Shown piece by piece: positions 13,047 through 25,386 of a stretch of DNA of 64,000 nucleotides. The translations under genes and the position numbers were made by a program. Every line of letters begins with the position of its first letter. The first letter of the stretch is position 1. Origin of the DNA: Asterella californica (taxonomy: Eukaryota; Streptophyta; Marchantiopsida; Marchantiales; Aytoniaceae); NCBI GenBank assembly GCA_036924285.1, contig JAYKYS010000005.1:2790001-2854000 (forward strand), given 5' to 3'. The notes under the pieces are model-generated. The model was not told where the DNA came from. It was given only the letters and a program-made list of their open reading frames with translations, and did not search any database.

Positions 13047-14241
13047 ACCAGAATGCCGAAATCTCTGTCACCACTGTAACTACTACTTGTCTAACCCCGC
13101 TCCTACTGAGCTCATCTATCCTCTACTAGGACGGTCAAGGTAAGGACAAGATGTACTTGTCAACCACAGACAACCTCTCACGGTCGGTTGATCGTCACTC
13201 CAATCGCACCGTGAGAGAAACAAAGATAGTCTGACTGGTCCGCAACTCCAACCTCACTATCGATAGCACACTAGATTGAACTCAAGCGCCAACACAAGCA
13301 AACACCGGAAAAACTAAAAGTGTGTTGCACTAATAGGAAATATAATACATATATACATATATACATATTTTACATGACAACAATGTACATGTTACAGCAT
13401 GTTCTATCATAAAAATTTTATTGGGCATGTTGTAGTATGCATTTTAACATAATGCATAAAGTCTTGAATAAAGTAAGTGTTCTCATAATTAATGCACACA
13501 AAATGTTAATCATATTGATAGCTTAACAAACTTGCACTGGTATGCATATAATACTTCTTCCAACTTATAAATAACCAAAAATTTCAAGAATGTTTAATTT
13601 TAATATGTCATCATCAATAAAATAATTATTACATTTATTTAATTTTGTTAAGTATTACTCTTGATTTCACTTGATTTAACCTAATTACTGGACACACTAT
13701 GTATTAAGATGTAAATATTTGTTCAGTTTACCACCCAGATTTCTAAAAACACTTACAGTATTAGTTAGTTTACTTACTAGTCTGGATAAGTATTATACTT
13801 GAAATCAGTCATGTTCACAAAGAATTTAAACAAAGCTTCTTCATGAACATCGCCATTTAACAATCCAGTAGTTAACATGTTTAAATTATAAAGCGTTAAT
13901 ATTGACATGACAATGTCTATCCGCCAAAGAAACAGCATGGAAATGTTAATAAAGATCAATGTTGAATTATACCCTACGAGTGCTGCAATGCCATACTATA
14001 TATCACTAATTTCAATCTTAATGTTAAGAAAAATATATCATGGATACATTAGAGTGCTAATAAGACTATTCTACTGTTATATTGATTACAAGCTAGATAT
14101 TAATAACAACACGCTGGAAGAATCATGCACTCGGATAGGATATGTGATTCCAAAATAAAAGTAAGTAAAATGTAAAGAAAGAAAGAATTTCATGAGAAAC
14201 ATGAACAAGGATCTATGTATTTATCCTACTAAGGCAAATCA
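13047..14241. other. Untranslated leader of relic B and AT-rich flank
   Basis: 13047-13320 has the base composition of the adjacent gag relic and is probably its 5' leader. From 13330 the sequence becomes strongly AT-rich with no recognisable gene. No LTR belonging to relic B could be placed. Confidence 0.35.
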
Positions 14242-14502
14242 GAGAAGAGTAACATATCAGTTATCAATAACTGATATCAGGAGAAATCTTCTGATATCAA
14301 GAAATTTTTATTTACATCCAGAAATAGATATCAATCTCGATGATTATCTAAGTGACAGTTATCGACCTCGATAATTATCTCGAATACAGTTATAGAGATC
14401 GAGAACTATCTCTCTTGAAGTTATCCAGTTTGATATCTATCTTCTCATTTTCATTGATATGATTATTCTAGTTATCAGTTAGTGATAACTGATAGACTTC
14501 TC
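14242..14502. repeat. Fold-back (MITE-like) element with palindromic ends
   Basis: The left end GAGAAG and right end CTTCTC are followed inward by TATCAGTTATC and its inverse. Each end itself contains a near-perfect palindrome: 14255-14276 (10-bp arms, 2-nt loop) and 14473-14494 (TATCAGTTA-GTGA-TAACTGATA). The interior repeats short blocks such as GATATC, CTCGAT and AGTTAT in both directions. No coding capacity and no clear target duplication. Confidence 0.55.
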
Positions 14503-15789
14503 ATTCTCGGAAAATCTGGATCTAAATATCTTTTTCTCGTCTCCTCTAATGATCACAGAATAAGTCAAAATACAGTATCAGACCAAAGGTGCTTTTGAAG
14601 GTTCTTTTAGAGTTTCACTGTGATTTTTTCCCTCGTTTCTTCTTCTTAATCCTCTTGTAATATACTACACAAACAAAAATTCCTCACTTCCTTTCAGGTT
14701 TTAACCAATAACGCATAACTATGCTCACCGATATAGCACTTGAGTGTTGTATAGCACTGTATAGTTTTTGCTATGCCGTATGAATAAGTAAGGTGAAATT
14801 TGAATCATTGGCAATAAAAGAAAAAGAGAAAACAAAGCTATCTGATGATCTCATACACTTACACTATTCCAAAATATACTTAATATATTTGCTAAATTTA
14901 AACATCTAAGTGATAACCACCTTTTAAATTTATAAATCACTTTGAAATGTTACGAGGAATTAACACTACCTTCTTCATAAGTTCCTTCACTTTCTCACTG
15001 ATGACTGAAAGACTGCACCTTCTCACTATTAACTGAAAGATGGATAATAAACGAAACTTTGTTATAAAATTTCATAAAAGTTTTTCTGGACCATGTTTGT
15101 TTAGTTGAATTTTCTTTCACCCAGTCCATGAGAGCACAATAGGACTTCAGACGGGAAAAATGAAATTCTGAAAACGGTCTAACTTTAAATGTTCCGAGAT
15201 CTGCTGTTATGTATGCTCTTCTAAAAGTCTACCGGTTTTGTTTTCTATGTTGTATAAAGGAAATAAATTGTTAATACAATACGTCAAGTAGATCCAAGAT
15301 ACTCCTTCCAAACGGATAAATTTTTTCGTCAAATCTTGTTAGAGTAGATAAATAACCATGCTAGATCCAACTTCAAGAACTTTTGCTCCCTTTATGTTAT
15401 CGAAAAAAGTGTAAATATTACATGGAAAATAATAATAGATTAAGTTATGAAAAAGAAATGAATCTATCTATAAATTTTGAGTGATAGATGCTTCTTGTTA
15501 TCTACAATTGCGAGAATGTGCAGTGACGGTGGAGGTCACGTTGAGGGAAAGAAAACCCCATAGGGGGTGTACAACAGGAGAGGAGATGTTTTTCAAACAA
15601 GATTATTGAGTAGAGTTATCGAAGAGCTAATGAGAGAGAGGTTTGTGGAGCTTACGACTAGAGAATTTTCTGATTGATGGTAGTTTTGATATCTAGGAAT
15701 TGAAGATTTGAGGTTATGAGCAGAAACGAGTAGAGAGAAGACCTTCAACTTGTACACATAACTTTTTGAATAGAAAATGAGAAGCTTCT
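14503..15789. other. AT-rich stretch, no gene seen
   Basis: No recognisable protein or RNA gene. The last few hundred bases may hold the upstream part of the LTR of relic C, but I could not fix its 5' end. Confidence 0.35.
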
Positions 15790-16033
15790 AAGTGAATGCG
15801 CTAGTGCTTCACATGAGTAATTTTCTGAAGTTTTGAGTTCTTATACATTAAATTCTTCAGTTTAGGTGATTTGGAGCTGAAGACTTATGAGCGTGCTGTG
15901 TGTTTTTGTTCGGATTGAAAACATGGTAAAGATTTCTTTGCGATCAGTGTTCCATGTGTGATTTTTGTCCTCCTTTTTTGATCATATCACAGTTAGAAGG
16001 TTCTATCTTTCCCAAGAAACTCTCGCCTCGACA
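15790..16033 (+). repeat. 3' portion of an LTR of the Gypsy relic C
   Basis: This segment aligns with the last 240 bp of the solo LTR (11640-11882): both contain GAGCTGAAGA/GAGTTGAAGA, TGTGTTTT, CGTGTGGTTTTTGTCCTCC or a close variant, and end with AAGAAACTCTCG-CTCGACA. The CGACA end at 16029-16033 is the expected LTR terminus and the gag relic begins about 50 bp later. Confidence 0.6.
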
Positions 16034-16085
16034 TATAATCTGGTGCTTTCACTAAGAGCATCTTTGAGGTGATTGATCGTGAAGG

Positions 16086-17143
16086 TTGAGTTTACCACAC
16101 GAAGAAGAGATGAATTGTGAGAGCGGAAGTGTTTCTGTTGCTACATCTACGGGTGCTACATCTACATCTACTACAACATCTTTTGTAGCACATGCTACTG
16201 CAAGGACGGCAGCATCTGATCTCGATACGGCTGAAGATCCTTGCGGCCTTAGTCCAGCAACATTCGTTGGAGGAGATGAGTTAAAATCTATAAAGGTTTT
16301 GCAAGCAACTGTGAATATATGTGAAATATTTGAAGGTAGAGATATTTCTAGATGTACAGAGGAGAGATGGAGGTTGTGAGGATGATTGATGCGGAGATGA
16401 TAAGCAATTTTATGTTAGTTGTGATTCCTGAGTTGTAGGATCAAGTTAGAGATGTGCAGAGAAGAAATCTTGGTGTTTGATTGAGTTCTGAGCGAGTTTT
16501 CCGAGAGGAGTTTCTTAAAGAGGATTCTGAGAGGGTTACTAGGACAACGGTTTTGGATTAGGTTGAGCAACAACCTGGTCGTATGATGAGATTAAGTTGT
16601 TGAGAGAACTCGATCGGAGATATCGACAGCTTTTTACTCTTGAGTGTATAACCTTGGATGCTAAAAGGACAAAGCTTTTCTTGCAACCTACCGATAATGT
16701 CACGACAGATCAGTTATACTTCATGTTAGCAGATTGATCGACTGAAGGAGATGTTACTACTGACTAGGAAAGAGTTGAGGATGTGGTGGTTGCTCTAATG
16801 AGACAGAGATGAGGAAGAGCGGCTGTAGGAGGACGTTCGTTTGCACAAAGGGCACCTACTCAAAGACTTGTGAAGAATCAAGATCAACAAAATCAGATCG
16901 AAGACCTGAACCGGCAGATGCGAGAGTTGAAGGTCGAGCTGACTTGGAGAAATAGCAACCATGAGCGTCAACTGCTACACGTGTCCAAGAGGTGCTTCTA
17001 TTCGAAGATGTATCTTGTGTGACAGTCTAGATCATCTTCGAGGAGACTGTCAAGAGCTTACGACTACTTTGCTAGATGATGTTGGATGCTACCAGAATGA
17101 TAGGTTACACTGTAGTGATGCAAGAGTTCTCCTTTTGCCCATT
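16086..17143 (+). pseudogene. Gypsy gag relic C, 5' part, relative of the intact element
   Basis: Pieces in several frames follow the gag protein of the 33039 element in order: IFEGRDIS (intact copy: LFKGTDIS), KEDSERVTRTTVLD (EDSERVTKRTFLE), RRYRQLFTLECITL (RQYAQLSRTEKLTL), and at 17003-17060 the CCHC zinc knuckle CILCDSLDHLRGDC (intact copy: CIWCDSLDHVRRDC). Multiple stops and frame changes show an old copy. The homology stops abruptly near 17143 and resumes at about 24435, so a 7.3-kb block was inserted inside the gag sequence just after the knuckle. Confidence 0.75.
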
Positions 17144-18895
17144 TAGTATACAAGATATGGTTCCCATAGAGGATTTGCACAAGTATCGCTGCTCTAAGCT
17201 CTAAGATCTGTTCAAACACACAAACACACGGGTTTTGTCTAGAAATCCCGTCTTCTCACAAAACCACACGACTTCCAGACCTTTCAGAAGGTGCTCTGGA
17301 CCCAAACAAACAACTACCACCTAAAATATCACACACTTATCTACAGAGAAGCTCGTGAAGACGCGTCTTGCTTCCAGATCACTTCTTCCAATCTTCTCAA
17401 TACAGTCTTCCCGAAGCAATCTTCGGCTTCTAGGGGTTCAACTCGGCTTCTCACACCTCCAGAACACTGCTCTTGCTTCGTAGAAGTTGAACTAGCAACG
17501 TCTGTCACACATTGCTCTTCCAATTCCCAACGGGTTAGATCAATCATAGGGTGTATGCCCCTTGTAGCCTTCCCAGGCTTCTACCTACGGAAACGGTCTT
17601 CTTGCAGCACTACAATGACATTCATCTTCACGGAAGCTCAATAGAAGTCTCGGAAGCTCACTAGAAGAAGGTAGGAAGATCAAGAAGGTCAGGAAGAAGA
17701 AAAAATCCAAACGAGATAAGAATAAGAAATTAAGACTCTGACATGCTTCTAGTTCGGATCCTGACTAACAAGCCATCCCTGCTTGTAGTAATTTGGAGAG
17801 GAAGACAACAAATTCGCTTACAGTTACACAGTCTTCTACTTGAAGATGTCGTCTTCTGCTGTGGAAAGAAGACTTCTTTTTTCTTCTGTCGTTGCTTCGA
17901 CTACTCCGTCTTCTGAGATTGCTTATCTATAGGACCGTCCGTACGGAGATCCTAAGTGCTCCACTGGATGAGACAAGCTTCGACTCTGCACAACTTCTAA
18001 CAATCACCGCCACTCAAAGAGAAGGCTTCTCAAGCACAATTGGGTGGGAATTCAAAGAAACCCATTGCTCAGAAGACACAGACAAAGCTTCTGCACTCAA
18101 ATCCAAAATCCATTCCCCGAGAAGAGGACACATTGGTGTTGGGAAGCTCACTCCCTCTACGTCCTGCTCTACTCTTCGGCACACCAGCTTAGCAACAGGA
18201 CTACACGAGGACGTCATTCCCTGCTCTAAACTGTCCACTACCTCTATCTACATCTTCGAACCACTGCTGGCAGCGAGCATGCAGACCCCTCCGGAGTAAT
18301 CCCAATCTATTCGTATGTATCTAACATCAGGTGTAGTGTGTATACATTGTGTTCACAATGAGTCTAATGTGTTTAGTGCGTCTCTCATGTGCTTAATGTG
18401 CCTAATGTGCCTGAAATCCTACTCTGTATTCCTACTTATGCTACCACCTTGATGCGTAGGGGGAGAGTTCCCCTCCAATCCTCGACTACAACCAGGGAGA
18501 GATGGGCGTTGTCAGAAGGCTGCCACCCCACATGCAAGCAGTTCACTTCCTGTTTAGCCATCTACCTTGCTACTCATGTGCTGCTTACTCTACCACATGG
18601 TCACCTATCTAATATTACACTAAAACTGCCACCTCCTAAGATAGCATGTTCGGTTCCTACTAAGTTTGGACAAGTCAACTTGTCTTCTGCGCTTTGCTGC
18701 CTATTCTAATTGCTCGAATGCAATCTCCACCTGATCTGCTCCTACCTGAACTCCTAACTTGGCTTCTGATAAGCTGGGAAGCCCTGCGAATACCTCGGGT
18801 GTCACTGAGGTGGCTTCCTCCTCAACATTCGTAGTTGGCTTGCCTGGTGCTGCTTCGGAAGATGGAAGCGTCTTCTGGGAAGTTGGGTCGACCTA

Positions 18896-20510
18896 CGCTT
18901 CCTCGCTCTTCTGAGATACTGGTTCGACGCTGGGGGCCATGATGACCTCATAGAGGTCCGGAGAAGTCGCTTCCTCCACACGGAATACCTGGGAAGACAG
19001 CTCTTCTTCCTGTCTTCCAGATGACACCTTGTCTTCTGGGGCTTCTTCCGTGGTCTTCTCGGCTTCCAACGCTGTCACTACCAAGTGGACAGCGGGGTCG
19101 AACTCCTCCTTCTCCAAGTCTGATCCGATCGATGTCCTAAGGCTTGGGAAGATGCAATTGCTGGTGGCAGAATCGAGAGAAGACCATAGAGTGTCTTCAC
19201 TCCCTCTATCTACCGATCCAAGTAACGGAACATGCTCTCCTTGCACTCTACTAACCTTGCTCTGGACTCGTCGTCCCACTCCCTGGCTAGGGTGAGAAGC
19301 TTCCTACCCGCGGTGAAGTTGAACTTCTTGCGAAGTGCTTCCACCGTCTGAGCTAGCAACCCCTAAGCACGAGCTTCTGCTGCTTCTCTCCGCGTCTTCT
19401 CGGCTGCAGCCTGTGCTTCTACGGCTTCCCGTAGTGTCTTACATGTCGTCTTCTCCTCTGCAAAGGTGATGATCTTACCTCTGACCCGCAGAACCTCCTG
19501 GTCACGCTGCTGTAAACGCGCCTACAACTCCTGGTTGCTCTTCCTTAGCTGCGCTAACTCCTTGGCAGAAGCGGCTGCTTCCGTCTTGTACTTCGCTGCG
19601 AGCTTCTCCGTGGTGCGGAGGTTGGCTTCCAACGCTTCTACCTTCTTCGGACCTTCTTTCTGCCGCATCAAGGTGCGCAGACCGAATCCAGGTTGTAGTG
19701 ACTTCTCTTGAGCCATCGCTCTCTTCTCCACCAACTCCATAGCTGGTTGGATCTCCGAGTGGAAGAAGTCACTGAACTCGTCCAATCTTCTTCCCGTGGA
19801 AGACAGACTCATCTCCACGATCCGGACGGAGATGTCTTCTTTGTCTTCCAGAGGCAAGGATGCCTCCTCTGCTACTGTGGCCTTCTGCTTCTGCGCGCGA
19901 GAAGAAGTTACTCTTCTCATCTTTCGGGGTGACAGATCCCTCCCCATGGCAGAAGCGGTCCTCTTTACTGCGCTTCCTCGCATCGCAGTAGGAGTATCCA
20001 TCCAACCTTCATCTTCTGGAGTCTTCGGAAGACTCCTTGGTGTTGCAAAAACGGTCTTCTGTGCAGCTCGGGTACTCAGTGGCTCCTCCTGAGAGTCGGA
20101 CTCCGATCCAGAGTGAATGATCGAGAAGGAGGTGGTCTTCCTAGGCACACTCCTAGGACCCATCGTCCTTGGTGGTGTCGCATCTTCCGACCCACTGGAG
20201 TCGTCTTCCCTCACCAGAAGCGTCTTAGATGATGAGTACCTGGTCTCATCTGTGGCATCAGAGTGGGAGGAGGAGTCATTGCTACTGCTCGGTCGTCTTC
20301 TCCCAAGGTCTCCTCCTTCGTTTCGTGCTCTCCTGTTGGTCCATATCTCGCCAACTGATCTTCTATTAGGTCCCCCTTGACCACGTTGTCGAAGAGAGTC
20401 TTTCTCAAGAAGGGCGAGCCTTCTGGATGTGATAGATCGCGAGATAGAAGTAGAGATTGTATACCAAGACAAGAGCCAAGCAGGAGGTCGCAACGGCTGA
20501 AGTCACTCAC
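18896..20510 (-). pseudogene. Acidic/Ser-rich coiled-coil ORF, unknown family, frameshifted
   Basis: Coding on the minus strand starts near 20510 with SHPEGSPFLRKTLFDNVV and DLIEDQLARYGPTGEHETKE. It shifts frame near 20275 into a long frame (to 19522) with SSSNDSSSHSDATDETRYSS, a basic stretch DLSPRKMRRVTSSRAQKQK, then a helical part AMAQEKSLQPG to KKVEALEANLRTTEKLAAKY and ASAKELAQLRKSNQEL, where heptad-like Leu/Ala spacing suggests a coiled coil. After a stop, a third frame (19279-18896) continues with an acidic tail, DLEKEEFDPAVHLVVTALEAEK. About 500 codons in all. The layout of Ser-rich linker, basic patch and coiled coil resembles ORFs found in some plant retroelement derivatives, but I cannot assign it. 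At least two frame breaks make it a pseudogene as it stands. Confidence 0.5.
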
Positions 20511-22562
20511 AGAGGCTATGACTATAAATCAGTTACTGCTGAACAGATCAAGTCTCAGGAGACAGATCCGCCTTCAGACACAACAGGAGAAACCTGAACT
20601 CACGATGCTTTATTTCTCTTCTAAACACACTCAATAGTCCTCCACATATATCAATTTACAACCTATCCTACTCAAATCCTTACGTTGATCACCGCAAATG
20701 CCAAACGGTCAATTTTCACTCAACTAGCCTTCTCTCCAGCAGATTTCTTTCCAGAACCTACAACCGATGAAGATTTGAAACTCTAACGCCTTGTATCCCT
20801 CTCTACGACAGCTTCAGCACTGAAATTTCTCAGAAATTCTGACCTTCTCAATCTCGGTCCTCCTCCTCCACTCAAATAATGTTCTCTTTTCACCAAATTC
20901 ACCTCAACTCAAGTCTGGTAGGTGAAATTCGGACCCCAAACTCTTAATCTTCTCTCTGCGTCAACCCCCAACTGAAAACTATCAAGAATTTAATCCAGCG
21001 TCGATCAAAAGCCCCTTTCAGATTATCAAAATGATCTCTTTCAATAAAACTGTCTCCTGTCCGATCAGAAGTAATTCTGCCCACAAACTGTAAATTAGAT
21101 AAAGTCTCAGTCCCCCAAACACTTGTCTGTCCCTCTGCCACGATCACCCAATTCCTCAATTCAGTTCTATCAGAAAACTTTATCTCCTTCAGCCTCCAAG
21201 CTTCTCCTTCCGCTTCAGCTCCCAGCTCTCTGTAAAAGAATCTCCTCAAAAAGTGTGTCCTCGATCTCCAGCCGTCGCAGATATTTAACCTAAAAGCTTA
21301 AGGGCCTAGCTAAGCTGCCCCCCTGCTGTCCTTATAAGTACAGTTGCTTATCACAAGCAGGCCCCCAGCTTAAGTTGCCCCCCTATTGTCCTTACGTACA
21401 AAACTCTTCTTGCAAAACTGACCCTCTTTTAAATAAAACTGCACATCTGCCTTTGTAAAGCAGACTCCTTCACTGTAAAACGTCACACTGCTTCCTTCGC
21501 CATTTCTAAACCGACTCGATGGATAAATAACAGATTGATAGTTTTCCGTACCTTTGATGCCATCTTGATGCCACCCTGAATATACTACAAGCCATCCAAT
21601 GTAGGCCGAAGTCCTAACACTTATGAGGCTGCCCCACAGGGCTTGCAGCCCCCCCCATATGCGCACCAGGTATCTCCCATAGTATATTCAGGATGGCATG
21701 CGGAGGCTTAGGCCAGGAAGCCCACGATTAAGGGAGATACCGGTCTCCCGTCCTTAGATATGCAGGACATAGCTGCACACCCAACATAGACTCCCATCCG
21801 GGAGGCCAACATGCCGGAATAGGAACCAGAGGCCAGGAGGGATTGATCCTGAGACCACTTCTCTCCTAGGCAGGCGCCCTATCACTGGGATGGCCTTTGG
21901 TTCCGTTTAAAACTGTTAAACTTCCTGTACATATGCTTTTGCTAAGAAATTTTCTTATAAAGTCTTTACTAGCCTTCTCTATGCTAACTTCTGCATACAA
22001 CTCCGTTTTTAATGAACAAGGAGCCAAAACTATAGTATTTGTGAGCACCTACACGCTCACGCTATCAGATTCTGAGTTCGAGTCGCGAGCCATAATCGAC
22101 GGATTTCCCTCTTTCACATATTTCACAGCCTAAAACCCGTACTAACTACTACTTAAAACACTTTCTGTCGAAACTGGAAGCACGAAGTCGCTCTCCTCGT
22201 CGAGCTCTGCATTCTGATGCTCTTCGACCTCTTTCAAGGTGATATTTCAGTTTAAGCTAAGGGGCAGCTTGTCAAGCATGGCCCCAGCTTAGCTCCTGCC
22301 CAGCTTGATAAGCTAGGGCGCAGCTTCCCGAACAAATGCATGTTGAATGTCTTCTAAAGTTCCGTTTCTGCACCCTTAACGTCATGCACTACGACGACGT
22401 AAAGATAGCAGAGGAACGGAGTAAGATGTCCTCCTGTCGGTAGCTGTCTTTTGGAAGACTAGATTCGTCTCAAGAGAGGAAGCTAGACTGTGAAAACTTG
22501 TGAAGGACTGAGCCTTCGGCTCACAGTAAGTGCGTGTGGCTTAGTGTAACAGAGCTTCAAGT

Positions 22563-23150
22563 ATGTCGATGCATCCTCGAGGGTTGGTGTTACCGGCAGC
22601 AGAGTTGGCCGAGACCAAACCCTTCATCAAGGAGTTGGGTCTCGACTTCTTCCTGTGGGATTGGAACCCCGTCGATCAGGGTCTTCTGAAGGAAGTTTGG
22701 GCAGCATTACCTCCACGCAATCGTGTACCTGCGAAGGTAGGAGTAGCTCGTGGAAGACCATCTTCCTGGATAGAGGAGTGGTGACGCATGACCTTTCACA
22801 AATCAGAATCTGAGAACCGAGGTTATTGGCTCGAGAAGAAGATCTTACCCATGATCTCAGGGAAGTGACACGTGCCTTGGAGCACATCTTGTCTCTTCCT
22901 GGAGGACAGACAGAGAAGAAACGGATGGAAGGTTGAAGCTTACCGGGAGCCGCAGAAGCGTCTTCTGACGAAGCTATTCCTCCATCTCTTTCCCAAGGGG
23001 GAAGCACAGAAGACGAGATATCTTGGAGATCAGGACGTGGAGTTCTTGGAAGCAGTGTGTGCCGAAGAGAATATCAACTGGGGTGCGTTCTTCCACGCAT
23101 ATGTGTAGACAGAGCTGGTGTACTTAGGTACCGTCTTCCGCGATTCTAAC
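22563..23150 (+). pseudogene. Degraded ORF of unknown family, N-terminal-like
   Basis: ATG at 22563 opens 73 codons (MHPRGLVLPAAELAETKPFI, FFLWDWNPVDQGLLKEVWAA) that stop at 22784. Coding-like sequence continues in other frames: KSESENRGYWLEKKILPMIS, then GWKVEAYREPQKRLLTKLFL and LGDQDVEFLEAVCAEENINW at 22920-23105, and LVYLGTVF near 23120. The repeated Trp/aromatic pattern suggests a real former protein domain. It points away from the minus-strand coiled-coil ORF, so the two are not one gene as arranged. I do not recognise the family. Confidence 0.4.
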
Positions 23151-24434
23151 AGTGCTTCCTAAACTCCTCTCGTCTTCCGAGCTATATCTAACCAATCCTA
23201 ACTAAGCAAGTCATCGCATGGATTCCTAAGAAGACAACCCACCTTGCATTTCATCATACTTCCTAACAGAAGATAGAAGATATGCGAGAAGCAGAGTGTA
23301 TGAAAAGTTCAGAAGATGGTCGCGGGCTCCTGCGGTAACAGTGGCCTCTGGGAAGACTCCGGGGACAGCTTCCGATTCAATAACGTTCTCGGAAGACTTC
23401 CCGAAGCCAGGCTTCCCTTCACTGGTCTCATCTATCTTCTGCTTCCTACACGCAATCTAACCTCACAACAAACACAAGATATTCATACTCTGTTCTTCCG
23501 ACTTCTCACCTCTCATACACACTTAGAAGAAGCTTGCTGCATGACGAGAAGTCATGACCCTCGACCATTCTCTCCAGATTCTGTCAACAAGACTTTTCAC
23601 AACTCTCTTCTAAGTTCAAGAAGAAGAAGGAATAGGCTGCTATGGGTCTGACAGAAGAGATCCGTAAAGGACCCTCACTCTTCTCGCGCATTTTGCCAGC
23701 CTTTCCAGACTTCTAGTCTCTCTAGGAAGATGTAGATTTGAGAAGCTCGGAAGATTGGGAGGCACAGGTCTCATTCCCAACTTTCAGCTTCTCAAAACAA
23801 CAAATAACTCACCAAGTCACTCAAGATTCGTACCAAGTCTCTCTTAACAAAAAGCAAATCCAATCCACTCTTGATACGAATTACACACAGTCGTCTTCCG
23901 AAGACTTCAGAAATCAGAGGCGTCTCCCGAAGATGTTCAGGTTTTAGAAGCGTCTTCCGAAGATGTTCAGATCTTCCGAAGCGTCTTCTGTCCAGGGCTC
24001 CGGGAGTAGAGGTGCGGTAGGGTAGGGAAATTTATAGCTGAGAGATCGAATTTGAGAACGCCGGACATGGAAGCTCGATTATAGCTCGGGAAGAAGCTAG
24101 AAGATGATTGTCGAAAATTGAGCAGCACTTCCACGCCCAATTTCACAGAAGGAAAATGCGGGATGGGGAAGACATGTGTCTTTCAACTTCTGACTTCCGT
24201 CTTCCGAAGACTGGTCGAGAAGACATCTTCTCGAAAGATGTCCTTCTTTCGTTTCGAAAGAAGTCTACTTCTCTTACAAAAAGTTCTTAAGACCATCTTC
24301 CCTCTAAGCAAGATGTATTCTTAAGCAACAGGGTTATTTCAATTACACGGACATGTGATTAACTTCAAAAATTTCAAAAATTCGTACATCTTGTAAATTG
24401 TGGGCACCACATACACCTTTCTTCTACTAGAGAG

Positions 24435-24790
24435 CCGTTGAGCATGCAGTTTGGACGAGGAGGCATGAGGAGTCTGCATCAGATTGCTATGCCTACAACA
24501 ATAATTACATTGATGATACCACCGGTGAATTCTGATGTATATGCTGGACATTCTGAAGTTTCTGCTAGTCCTACGTCGTTAGATAGAACTGAGGTACTAA
24601 AGAGGAGTCGAGACTATCCGTAAGTTCACAGGGTGAAGAGATAATGTAGACACTATGTCTATCAAAGTATTCTTGGACATAGATAGACACGTTCATTGGC
24701 ATGATGCTTCTATGGAGAAAAAGAGACGGCAAGATGGGGAAAATGATCGATGGGTTTCTTGCAAACAACCGGGGAAGCGAGGAGGATACT
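24435..24790 (+). pseudogene. Gypsy gag relic C, middle part
   Basis: At 24443 the gag homology resumes with MQFGRGGMRSLHQIA, corresponding to NFGKGGMKRLVNEI in the intact element. Near 24650 VDTMSIKVF and, after further bases, EKKRRQDGEN correspond to VDTMSVHAY and EKRRREDAGE. Stops interrupt it. Homology stops again near 24790. Confidence 0.7.
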
Positions 24791-25386
24791 AAACAAGAGG
24801 TGAGAAGCGGTGGGAAGGGAAGAGAACATGGAAAGAACCTTAAACAGTCTTCTGCCTGCTTTTGTAGTGCCTTCAGTCTTCTGCGCGCTTCTGGCTCCAC
24901 CTCAGCTCCAATGCGACTCCACAGAGCTGCTTCTATCGTCAATGTCCTGTTGCTTCTCAGTCGATCAGGGCTCCACCTCAGATTCTTCTTCAATCGCCCT
25001 TCAATGTCTGCTTCCGAGAATCTACAAGAGACTCCTTCAGCTCGATGGTGCTTTCTACTCTCAGAAATTCGTCCTCTCTTTCTCTCTAACTGCAATACGA
25101 TCCTAGCTGACCTCGATTTCACTCTGCTGGCCCTCCTCACTCAATTCGGCACCTCCTGATTCAATCTTTTGTGCTAATGTCTTCGATGTGGGAAGCAGGT
25201 GATGACTCTACGCTAATGCGCTTCTTTTGTATCTTCTCGTGCAGTTAGGGGTTCTTCGACCTACCTGACCTACCTACTACCTTGGGCTACCTGGTAGGTA
25301 CACCTATCCTCCTACTAGGTGGTGCGCGGTTAGATCTATGTAGTCTAAACTTGTATTGGAGTTCTAGAGGAGATTGGAGATAGACG
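24791..25386. mobile_element. About 0.6-kb second insertion in relic C
   Basis: This stretch interrupts the gag homology and shares the GTCTTC/CTTCTG-rich composition of the 17144-24434 block, so it may be a fragment of the same family. It has open frames on both strands without recognisable domains. Ends are approximate and no target duplication was identified. Confidence 0.4.

Larger units (their letters stand above)
17144..24434. mobile_element. 7.3-kb GAAGAC/GTCTTC-rich insertion of unknown class
   Basis: The boundaries are inferred from where gag relic C breaks and resumes; they are good to perhaps 20 bp. Inside, the hexamers GAAGAC and GTCTTC and the palindrome TCTTCCGAAGA recur very often, a composition unlike the flanks. 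Short copies repeat near 23890-23990. The block contains a coiled-coil ORF on the minus strand (18896-20510) and degraded plus-strand coding at 22563-23150. I found no long terminal repeats, no RT and no transposase, so it may be a large non-autonomous element or a composite of several insertions. 17150-18890, 20511-22562 and 23151-24434 hold no gene I recognise. Confidence 0.5.
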
